This document shows, piece by piece, positions 17,260-24,799 of a stretch of DNA of 64,000 bases. The notes beneath the pieces were generated by a model that did no database searches, was not told where the DNA came from, and worked only from the letters and a program-made list of their open reading frames with translations. The stretch spans positions 806,001 to 870,000 of the forward strand of contig NZ_CP041217.1 of assembly GCF_006542275.1 (NCBI RefSeq), written 5' to 3'. Position 1 is the stretch's first letter, and every line of letters begins with the position of its first letter. Origin of the DNA: Saccharibacillus brassicae (GTDB lineage Bacteria > Bacillota > Bacilli > Paenibacillales > Paenibacillaceae). The translations under genes were made by a program, and so were the position numbers.

Positions 17260-18393
17260 TTATTCGTTCAATTGAATGGATACGATGCACACATCGTCTT
17301 TTTTGCCTTGTCCCAGCACCGCGAGCTTTTCGGTAAAACGGTCGTTCGGCAGATAACGAAAACGGGACGCGTACTCTTCCAACCGGCCGATGCCGTCTCG
17401 GATCGACTCCCGCGGCGTCTCGACGAGGCCGTCGGTGTACAGCACGATCTTGCCGGGCCCGTCGTAGCGGCACACGCCGCTGCCGCGGCCGATCGATTTG
17501 CGGATGCCCAGCGGCACGCCGGTATGTTCCATGTAATGCGCCTGACGATCCGACGGGAAAAAGAGCCCCGGCGGATGTCCCGCGTTGAAGTAACGAATCT
17601 CCCGCGCCTGCTGATCGATCAGCAGGTAGATCGCGGTCAGGTAAATCGAGCCGCGGCTGCCGCCGAACAGGCTGCAGATCTGCTTGTTCAATTCCTGGCA
17701 CACTTCTTCCGGTTCCGACAGGCGCTTGACCATGCCGTCGAGCAGCGAGCGGACCGACATGCTGATCAGCGCCGAAGACAAACCGTGCCCGGCCACGTCG
17801 ATCAGCATGACCCCGCAGCGATGTTCGTCGATCCGCGTCCAGTAGAACATATCGCCGGACACTTCGTCCGACTGGATATACTGGGCGTGGATCTCGATGC
17901 TCGGCTCGATCATCGGCGGCGGCAGCACCGTTTTCTGGACCCGCTTCGCCAGCTGCAGTTCCTTGAGCAGGCCGATCTCCCGGGCTTTGCGGATATCGGT
18001 CTCTTTTTTGAGCCGGATCGCCGACTGCACGCGCGCGAGCAGTTCGTATTCCGGCGCTCCTTTTTCGATAAAATCCATGCCGCCGGCTCCGAACGCTTCC
18101 TTGAAATGCCTTCGGTCCCCGGTCAGGAAAATGATCGGCAGATCGACGTACGCGGGGCAGTCCTTGATCAGGCGGCACGCTTCGATTCCGTCCATGTCCG
18201 GCATGACGATATCGAGTAAAATCAGGTCGAACGCGGCCGCTTTGCGCGGTACGCGTCCGTGGCTCATGCCGAGCCGTCCAAGCGCTTCCTCCGCGGAAGC
18301 GGCCGTCTCGATGCCCGAGTAACCGGCTTCCGACAGCACCTGCTTGAAATAGGCGAGGTTCATCATCGAGTCGTCGACGATCAATAGGCTCAT
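17260..18393 (-). CDS. Response regulator with PP2C/SpoIIE-type phosphatase domain
   Basis: A 377-aa two-domain protein. The receiver domain (1-125) has acidic residues D7 and D8, phosphoacceptor D61 in LLDIVMPDMDG, T91, and K111. After a coiled linker, residues ~180-375 form a SpoIIE-type PP2C phosphatase: GDMFYW, MLIDVAGHGLSSAL, FNAGHPPGLF, LYTDGLVE and KDDVCIV carry the metal-binding aspartates. It is predicted to dephosphorylate the STAS protein when the receiver is phosphorylated. First gene of the four-gene operon. No cognate histidine kinase lies nearby, so the input is unknown. Confidence 0.94.
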   Translation of the reverse strand: MSLLIVDDSMMNLAYFKQVLSEAGYSGIETAASAEEALGRLGMSHGRVPRKAAAFDLILLDIVMPDMDGIEACRLIKDCPAYVDLPIIFLTGDRRHFKEAFGAGGMDFIEKGAPEYELLARVQSAIRLKKETDIRKAREIGLLKELQLAKRVQKTVLPPPMIEPSIEIHAQYIQSDEVSGDMFYWTRIDEHRCGVMLIDVAGHGLSSALISMSVRSLLDGMVKRLSEPEEVCQELNKQICSLFGGSRGSIYLTAIYLLIDQQAREIRYFNAGHPPGLFFPSDRQAHYMEHTGVPLGIRKSIGRGSGVCRYDGPGKIVLYTDGLVETPRESIRDGIGRLEEYASRFRYLPNDRFTEKLAVLGQGKKDDVCIVSIQLNE

Positions 18394-18551
18394 GGCGTGT
18401 CTCCTTCGCGCGAATCATCGTGGTCGATCGCCTGCCCCACGTTCGGGATCAAGCCTAAACAGGGTTAGTTATATCATCGACGACGAACCGGCGATTGTTA
18501 AGATGCGGGAGACCCATTCTTTTTTTAAAAAAATTTCCAGACGTTCCACAC

Positions 18552-18597
18552 AAAAAAGGCTCCGCTTCCGAACGGATGTCCGGATAAGCAAAGCCTT
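18552..18597 (-). terminator. Putative terminator after the chromate transporter genes
   Basis: On the minus strand, an imperfect stem AAGGC...GCTT / AAGC...GCCTT with an inner TCCGGA/TCCG pairing leads into TTTTTT, just after the stop codon at 18600. Confidence 0.65.
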
Positions 18598-18599
18598 GT

Positions 18600-19136
18600 T
18601 CAAAACAGGACGATTCCGGCCGCGGCGGAAAGCAAAATGACCGCAAGCGGGTGCAGCTTCCATTTGACGAGCGCGATCAGCCCGCCCGCTCCGATCAGCA
18701 GCATGCCGATCGTCGGCCAGCCGAGCAGCGTCTGCGCGGTCAGGCCGCCGAACCCGAAATGGATGCCCGCATACACAATGAGCGCGACGACGACCGGGCG
18801 CAGCCCGTAGAAGACCGCTTTGACGCCGAGTTTGTCATGCAGCCGCACGAAAAAGGCGGTCAGCACGACGACGAGCAGCAGCGACGGCAGCACGATGCCG
18901 AGCGTCGCCGCGATCGCGCCCGCCGGTCCCGCCTGCGCGTATCCGATCAGCGTCGCGCTGTTCGTCGCGATCGACCCGGGTGCCATGCCCGACAGCGAGC
19001 CGATTTCGCGAAACGCGGGCGTATCGATCCAGCCCCGTTCCGCCGTTTCCCGCTGGATCAGGCTCATGACCGCGTAGCCTCCGCCGAAGGCCATACAGCC
19101 CACTTTGAAAAAAAGGGCGAACAGCTCCCACAGCAT
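18600..19136 (-). CDS. Chromate transporter, half-size subunit (second gene)
   Basis: A 178-aa membrane protein of the CHR family (chromate efflux type). It carries the family signature FGGGYAVMSLIQRE, then SLSGMAPGSIATNSATLIGY, and about five membrane segments. It is the short-chain form (one CHR domain, not two). It lies 65 bp downstream of a second half-size gene, and the two probably act as a heterodimer, as described for paired short CHR genes. Actual substrate (chromate or another anion) is not proven by the sequence. Confidence 0.92.
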   Translation of the reverse strand: MLWELFALFFKVGCMAFGGGYAVMSLIQRETAERGWIDTPAFREIGSLSGMAPGSIATNSATLIGYAQAGPAGAIAATLGIVLPSLLLVVVLTAFFVRLHDKLGVKAVFYGLRPVVVALIVYAGIHFGFGGLTAQTLLGWPTIGMLLIGAGGLIALVKWKLHPLAVILLSAAAGIVLF

Positions 19137-19201
19137 AACGTTTCTCCTGCCTTCCTATAGTAGGGATAGCGCGTAAATAGCCTATAGACCGCGTATCCGG
19201 A

Positions 19202-19843
19202 TCAGATATAGTATTCCGGCAGCATCGCTTCCGGTTCTTCGACGCTCCGTTTCGGTTCCGTGCGTGCCTGCGCGCCGGCATGCCGCCGATACAGCGTCGC
19301 GGCCAGGCCGACAGCCGGTCCGCCCGCGATCAGCCAGAGCGAATGCAGATTCGTCAGCAGCAGCAGCGCGAGCGCCGCGGCCGCGATGCCGAACGTTACC
19401 GCGTCGAACAGCGACGTTTTGGCCATTTTCCATGCTGCCAGCAGGATCAGCGCGGTCACCGCCGCATGCACGCCTTTGAGCGCCGCTTCCACTTTCGGAT
19501 TTTCCCGAAAAAAAGCGTACAGCAGACTGAGCGCCAGCACGATCGCAAGCGTCGGCAGCGTGATGCCGAGCACCGCCGCGGCCGCTCCGGCGACGCCGCC
19601 GAGCCGGTAGCCGACAAAAGCCGCCGAGTTCACCGCCACGCCGCCCGGCGCCGAACCCGCTACCGACACCATGTCGCTCATCTCTTCCCGGCGCATCCAG
19701 CCCCGGCGTTCCACGATTTCGCGTTCGATCGTCGCAATCATTGCGTAGCCTCCGCCGAACGTGGACGGTCCGATTTTGAGAAACGCGACAAAAATGGCCG
19801 GGACCTGCCGCAGCCGGCTTTTCGTTCCCGCCGTCAAGTTCAT
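19202..19843 (-). CDS. Chromate transporter, half-size subunit (first gene)
   Basis: A 213-aa CHR-family membrane protein with FLKIGPSTFGGGYAMIATIE, then SVAGSAPGGVAVNSAAFVGY. About five membrane segments and a basic C-terminal tail are visible. Same strand as the second half-size subunit downstream. The ATG at 19843 is preceded by a GAAAGGAG site. Confidence 0.92.
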   Translation of the reverse strand: MNLTAGTKSRLRQVPAIFVAFLKIGPSTFGGGYAMIATIEREIVERRGWMRREEMSDMVSVAGSAPGGVAVNSAAFVGYRLGGVAGAAAAVLGITLPTLAIVLALSLLYAFFRENPKVEAALKGVHAAVTALILLAAWKMAKTSLFDAVTFGIAAAALALLLLTNLHSLWLIAGGPAVGLAATLYRRHAGAQARTEPKRSVEEPEAMLPEYYI

Positions 19844-20108
19844 GGGACAGGCTCCTTTCTCGCCTCATATTCAACTTGTCCAGTATAACACATTTTCTCA
19901 TTATGAATTTAAGTTGAGGTAAAATAACTGAAAAAAGGTGTGAAAATCACTCAAAAAGCCGTATATTGATAAAATAAAGATGACTAATTACCAAACCGAA
20001 TATAAGTCGAGTATTCCTATGTTTTTTGTGCAGAAAGTAGAAATAAGCGGAAGGCTCCTTTATACTGAAGAATAACCTACCTACATACTCGGAAATGGAG
20101 AGATTCGA

Positions 20109-21299
20109 TTGACGATCGCCCGTGCTCAAACTTCGATTCGCAAAGACGTTTACCAACGCATTCTGGAGCTCGGCCCTGTCTCCAAAGCCGAACTGATGCG
20201 GGACTTCGCGCTGACCAGCAGCAGCATGACCCGCCTGCTCGACGACCTGACCGACCAGGACATCATCCGGGTATCGGGACTCGGCACTTCCACCGGCGGA
20301 CGCAAGCCGATCCTGTTCCAGGCCAATCCTACGTACCGCTATTTGCTCGGACTGGAAATTTCCCGCATCTATTCGACGCTCGGCCTGTACGATATGCAGC
20401 TCAATCCGCTCTCGTCCATCCGCTGGAAAATGGATGCGGACACGACGCCGGAACGCTTGACGGAACGCGTCGGCGTCGAAACGGAACGCTTTCTGGCGCA
20501 GCACGGCCTGCAGCCCGGCAGCCTGCTCGGCATCGGGGTCGGCGCGGTCGGACCGCTCGACCGGGAGCGGGGCCTGATTCGCAGCCCCGAATTTTTCCCG
20601 GCCGCCGGCTGGGACGAAGTGCCGATCTGCGAGCTGCTGGAGCGGCGCCTGCGCCTCCCGGCGCGGCTCGACAACGGATCGAATACGGCGCTGCTCGGCG
20701 AACATTGGGCGCTGCGCGGCCAAAGCCCCCGGCATCTGCTCTATGTGCATGCCGGCGTCGGCCTGCGGGCGGCGATGATGTCCGACGGACGGTTGATCCG
20801 CGGCGCGGCGGACGCCGAAGGCGCCGTCGGACAGATGATCATCGCCACGGACGGGCCGCGCTTCGAAGGACGCGGCAACCACGGCGCGTGGGAAGCGTTC
20901 GTCTCGGTACGCGCACTGGAGAACCGGGTACGGACCCAGCTCAAAATCGGCCGTCCCAGCCTGCTCGCCGGCCGGCATCCGGACACGGTCACGTTTGCCG
21001 ATCTGACGGAAGCGCTCGAAGCCGACGACGCGCTGGTGAAGGAACAATTCGACGAAGCGGCCGCTTATCTCGGCATCGGACTCGCCAATCTGATCAACGT
21101 GCTGCATCCCGACGTCGTCGTGCTCGGCGGGCCGCTGATCGAAGCGCATCCGCTCGTGTACGAGACGGCCGTAGCGACCGCGCTCAAAAATATCGTCAGC
21201 GGACATGAATACAGCCCCGCCTTTTCTTTGGCGGAGCTGAAAGAAAACGCGGTCGCGGCAGGCGCCGCTTTCATGCTGCTGCAGGAATGGACCGTCTGA
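20109..21299 (+). CDS. ROK-family transcriptional regulator lacking the zinc motif
   Basis: A 396-aa NagC/XylR-type regulator. The N-terminal winged helix is seen in SKAELMRDFALTSSSMTRLL followed by STGGRKPILF. The C-terminal ROK fold has GIGVGAVGPLD, LDNGSNTALLGEHWAL and VVVLGGPLI. The usual zinc site (a His plus C-x-C-G-x-x-G-C) is replaced by GQMIIATDGPRFEGRGNHGA, so every zinc ligand is lost. The TTG start follows GGAGAG. It is convergent with an AraC gene and precedes the arabinofuranosidase genes, so a sugar ligand is likely but not identified. Confidence 0.9.
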   Translation: MTIARAQTSIRKDVYQRILELGPVSKAELMRDFALTSSSMTRLLDDLTDQDIIRVSGLGTSTGGRKPILFQANPTYRYLLGLEISRIYSTLGLYDMQLNPLSSIRWKMDADTTPERLTERVGVETERFLAQHGLQPGSLLGIGVGAVGPLDRERGLIRSPEFFPAAGWDEVPICELLERRLRLPARLDNGSNTALLGEHWALRGQSPRHLLYVHAGVGLRAAMMSDGRLIRGAADAEGAVGQMIIATDGPRFEGRGNHGAWEAFVSVRALENRVRTQLKIGRPSLLAGRHPDTVTFADLTEALEADDALVKEQFDEAAAYLGIGLANLINVLHPDVVVLGGPLIEAHPLVYETAVATALKNIVSGHEYSPAFSLAELKENAVAAGAAFMLLQEWTV

Positions 21300-21312
21300 C
21301 GCGGCTTCCCGC

Positions 21313-22191
21313 TCAGCGCCGGTGCCGCTGGCGAAAGCGCAGCGGCGAGACGCCGAACCGTTCGGAGAAACGGCGCGAGAAATACGGCGCCGTCTCGAAG
21401 CCGACCCGTTCGGCGACGGACGCGATCGGATGCTCGGTCCGCAGCAGCAGCAGCCGGGCTTGTTCGAGCCGGCATTCTTCCAGATATTCCATCGGCGTCA
21501 AGCCGTTCACCCGTTTCATGCAGCGCGTCAAGTAATTGTAATGAAAATGCAGCGCTTCGGACAGCGCCGTCCCGGTCAGCGGCTCGGCGTAATGGGCCCG
21601 GATATAGCTCTCGGTCCGTTCGGCGATACTCTCCGCCGGGCTGCCCGAAGGATCGCGGCGGCGCAGGTCGAGCGAACGCAGCAGCTGTTCGAACAGCCGC
21701 TGGCGTTCCCAGACCGCGCCGGACAGGCTGCGTTCTTCCAGCCGCAGCAGCTGCTCCCCTTCGCCGCTGCCGCCCGGCGCGCCGGGCAGCATGCCCAGCT
21801 GGGGCAGCCGGATCGTGTACGGCGCCGTCGCGAAGCGGCCCATATGCCCGTCCCGGTCGGCAAAAGCCGGCTCGCCGCCTTCGTCCGCGGCGCCCCACTG
21901 GCCGAGCGCGCGAAAATGAATCCAGACAAAACTCGTGAGCTCCTCGCAGGGCCGGACCGCGTAATGATAACGGTCCGGCAGCAGCAGCAGCGCGTTCCCC
22001 GCCCGCACGTCCCAGTGCCGATGCTCTTCCCCGACAAACAGCGTGCCCCGTTCCACGAGAATAAGATCGAACATGCCCAGATCACGGCGATTCGGGTGGC
22101 TCTCCCCCGGTTCGTACAAGCTGCGGCCGCATTCCATAAAATACGGAAACGGCGGCGCCGCCAAATAAATGACCGATTCTCCCTGCTGCAT
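21313..22191 (-). CDS. AraC-family transcriptional regulator
   Basis: About 292 aa. The cupin-like N-terminal sensor is seen in DLILVERGTLFVGEEHRHWD and NALLLLPDRYHYAV. The C-terminal double helix-turn-helix has LTGTALSEALHFHYNYLTRC, and later IASVAERVGFETAPYFSRRF with F-G-V-S-P. I chose the ATG at 22191 because a purine-rich AAGGGGAAGAAG site is just upstream; the extension before it is not conserved-looking. It is divergent from the GH127 gene at 22353 (161-bp shared region), which it probably activates. Confidence 0.92.
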   Translation of the reverse strand: MQQGESVIYLAAPPFPYFMECGRSLYEPGESHPNRRDLGMFDLILVERGTLFVGEEHRHWDVRAGNALLLLPDRYHYAVRPCEELTSFVWIHFRALGQWGAADEGGEPAFADRDGHMGRFATAPYTIRLPQLGMLPGAPGGSGEGEQLLRLEERSLSGAVWERQRLFEQLLRSLDLRRRDPSGSPAESIAERTESYIRAHYAEPLTGTALSEALHFHYNYLTRCMKRVNGLTPMEYLEECRLEQARLLLLRTEHPIASVAERVGFETAPYFSRRFSERFGVSPLRFRQRHRR

Positions 22192-22352
22192 CACTCTTCT
22201 TCCCCTTCTTCCGTTCCGTTTTTGGGTAACGCTTTCATTGAGTGTGAAATCCGACAAGAATCCGGGCGCTTTCCTTAATCGTCTCCTTTGATTCTAAGGC
22301 ATATAATAACGTTGTACAGACCTAAATCCGATAAGCGAAAGGAAGAACCCCT

Positions 22353-24350
22353 ATGTCCCCGATCCCGAACCCGTCCGAACGGGCGGCTTCCGCCGCTGCC
22401 GTTCCGGCAGGCGTCACCCTCAGCGATCCGTTTTGGTCCGATTATACCGAGCGGGTACAAAACGTCGTTATTCCTTACCAATATGAAGCGCTGCACGACC
22501 GCGCTCCGGGCGCGGAGCCGAGCGGCGCCGTCCGCAATTTCCGCATCGCCGCCGGGCAGGCGGAAGGGGCATTCGTCGGCTGGGTATTCCAGGACAGCGA
22601 CGTGGCCAAATGGCTCGAAGCGGTCGGCTACTCGCTGCAAATCCGGCGCGATGCCGAGCTCGAACGCCGCGCCGACGAATTGATCGACCTGATCGGCGCG
22701 GCCCAGCAGCCGGACGGTTACCTGAATACGTATTTTACGATCAAGGAACCGGGCAAACGCTGGACCAACCTGACCGACTGCCACGAATTGTACTGCGCCG
22801 GACATATGATCGAAGCGGCGGTCGCTTATTACGAAGCGACCGGCAAAGACAAGCTGCTGCGGATCATGCAGCGCATGATCGACCATGTCGAAACGGTATT
22901 CGGCCCCGAAGAAGGCAAGCTGCGCGGCTACGACGGCCACCAGGAGATCGAACTTGCGCTCGTGAAGCTGTACAAGCTGACCGGCGAAGAACGCTATTTG
23001 AAGCTTGCGGCTTTCTTCATTAACGAACGCGGCCGGGAACCGAACTTCCTGCGCGAGGAATGGAAAAGCCGCGGCCGCCGCGGCCATTTCGAACCGAATG
23101 TGCGGCAAAATCTCGACCTGTCGTATTTCCAGGCGCACAAGCCGGTGCGCGAACAGTCCGAAGCGGTCGGACATGCCGTTCGGGCCGTCTATATGTATAC
23201 GGCGATGGCCGATCTGGCCCGGTTGACCGACGACGAACAATTGCGGCAGGCCTGCATCCGGCTCTGGCATAACGTGACGCGCACGCAGATGTACGTGATC
23301 GGCGGGATCGGCTCGACCCATCACGGCGAAGCGTTCACGTTCGATTACGACCTGCCGAACGATACGGTCTACGCCGAGACGTGCGCGGCGATCGGCCTGA
23401 TCTTCTTCGCCCAGCGCATGCTGCTGCTGGAGCCGAAGTCCGAATATGCCGACGTGATGGAACGCGCGCTGTACAACAACGTGCTCGGCTCGATGGCGCA
23501 GGACGGCAAACATTATTTCTACGTCAATCCGCTGGAAGTGTGGCCGCAGGCGTGCGCCCACAATCCGGGCAAGCATCACGTCAAGTCCGAACGCCAGGCC
23601 TGGTTCGGCTGCGCCTGCTGCCCGCCGAACGTGGCGCGGCTGCTGACGTCGCTTGGCCGCTATATCTATACGCAGCACGGCGACACGCTGTACACCAACT
23701 TGTATATCGGCAGCGAGCTGTCCGCCGAACTTGGCGGCGCGCAGGTGCGGATCAAGCAGCAGGCGGCGCTGCCGTGGAGCGGCGACGTCTCGTTCGAGAT
23801 CGCCGCGGATCGGGCGGGCGAGTTCGCGCTCGGACTGCGCGTGCCGTCGTGGAGCCCGGACATGACGGCAGCCGTCAACGGCGAGCCGGTCTCCTTCTCG
23901 CGCGAAGATCTTGAGCACGGCTATCTGATTCTGCGCCGCGAATGGGCCGACGGCGACGTCGTTACCGTCTCGCTGCGGATGTCGACCGTGCTCGTCTACG
24001 CCGACGCACGGGTCAGAGCCGATGCGCACAAAGCGGCGATCCAGCGCGGGCCGTTGGTCTACTGCGCGGAGAGCATTGACAACGGCGAGCCGATCTCTTC
24101 GCTGCGGCTGCCGCAGACGGCCGTATTCTCGGAGCGCGGCGCCGACGATCTGCCCGGCGGCGCGATTGCCGTCGAGACGCAGGCGCTGCGCAGCGTGACC
24201 GTCTCGCCGGACGCAGGCGAAGAGAAGGCCGCCCTGTACGGCACCGTCCCTCCCCGCCTGGAGCCGGTCCGCCTGACGGCCGTGCCTTATTATCTGTGGG
24301 GCAACCGCGGCACGGGCGAGATGGCGGTCTGGTTGACGACGTCGGATTAA
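22353..24350 (+). CDS. GH127 beta-L-arabinofuranosidase (HypBA1-like)
   Basis: A 665-aa enzyme expected to release L-arabinose from beta-linked arabino-oligosaccharides such as those on hydroxyproline-rich plant proteins. The (alpha/alpha)6 core and active site are recognisable. E326 in HHGEAFTF is the likely acid/base. E342 and C344 (AETCAA), with C422 and C423 in FGCACCPPN, match the zinc/cysteine site described for the Bifidobacterium enzyme, making C422 the likely nucleophile. There is no signal peptide, so it is likely cytoplasmic. ATG at 22353 with a GGAAG site. The last codons begin a 13-bp tandem repeat. Confidence 0.93.
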   Translation: MSPIPNPSERAASAAAVPAGVTLSDPFWSDYTERVQNVVIPYQYEALHDRAPGAEPSGAVRNFRIAAGQAEGAFVGWVFQDSDVAKWLEAVGYSLQIRRDAELERRADELIDLIGAAQQPDGYLNTYFTIKEPGKRWTNLTDCHELYCAGHMIEAAVAYYEATGKDKLLRIMQRMIDHVETVFGPEEGKLRGYDGHQEIELALVKLYKLTGEERYLKLAAFFINERGREPNFLREEWKSRGRRGHFEPNVRQNLDLSYFQAHKPVREQSEAVGHAVRAVYMYTAMADLARLTDDEQLRQACIRLWHNVTRTQMYVIGGIGSTHHGEAFTFDYDLPNDTVYAETCAAIGLIFFAQRMLLLEPKSEYADVMERALYNNVLGSMAQDGKHYFYVNPLEVWPQACAHNPGKHHVKSERQAWFGCACCPPNVARLLTSLGRYIYTQHGDTLYTNLYIGSELSAELGGAQVRIKQQAALPWSGDVSFEIAADRAGEFALGLRVPSWSPDMTAAVNGEPVSFSREDLEHGYLILRREWADGDVVTVSLRMSTVLVYADARVRADAHKAAIQRGPLVYCAESIDNGEPISSLRLPQTAVFSERGADDLPGGAIAVETQALRSVTVSPDAGEEKAALYGTVPPRLEPVRLTAVPYYLWGNRGTGEMAVWLTTSD

Positions 24351-24389
24351 GACGTCGGATTAAGACGTCGGATTAAGACATCGGATTGA
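24338..24389. repeat. 13-bp tandem repeat spanning the GH127 stop codon
   Basis: Four units of GACGTCGGATTAA (the last diverged). The first unit supplies the final codons and TAA stop of the GH127 gene; the next two units carry the same stop-bearing sequence. Confidence 0.92.
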
Positions 24390-24799
24390 ACGCGGCGGAT
24401 CGCTTCCCACTTTCTTTCCGGCATTCTTTTCCGTATTCGAGCATAACCTGACGTTTTGACACCTGTATGCAAGTTCCTTACCGAACACCTTTCAAGCCAA
24501 ACAGGCAGGAAATGCGCAGCTGCGCCTCTCCTGCCTGTTTTGTCTTTTTCCCATGCTGGTCTCGCTTGTTCCTTGCCTAACGTTTTGACACTCATTCGAA
24601 CGTTGGACCATTTACCGGACTGTCCGCTCCCGCTAAGCTGGATCTAAGAGAAGCTGGCCCGATACAGATACCGATAACGATGCCGATCCGGCTTCCTCTA
24701 TGCTGCACGTATCCATGTATCCTCTTCTATCCATGTATCCCTACATCCGGCCCAGGCCTATCCATTCTACATCCATCCTGCCCAACGAGGAGAACTGCC
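24390..24799. other. Intergenic region between the two beta-L-arabinofuranosidase genes
   Basis: It holds a terminator at 24499-24541 and a short direct repeat of TATCCATGTATCC around 24710-24745. I see no convincing gene or consensus promoter. Confidence 0.6.
24499..24541 (+). terminator. Terminator after the GH127 gene
   Basis: Arms AAACAGGCAG/CTGCCTGTTT with an inner GCGCAGCTGCGC palindrome, followed by a T-rich stretch. Confidence 0.85.

Noticed and set aside
15163-18219. A 1018-codon open frame opposite the FapA and phosphatase genes
   Set aside because: Antisense to two genes with clear domains; composition is artefactual.
19915-19930. An isolated AAATAACTG near the ROK gene as a third hairpin-element copy
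   Set aside because: There is no matching second arm and no 50-bp repetition.
22224-22237. Possible CcpA cre site between the AraC and GH127 genes
   Set aside because: The core matches (AACGCTTTCA) but the 5' half deviates at three defined positions, too weak to list.
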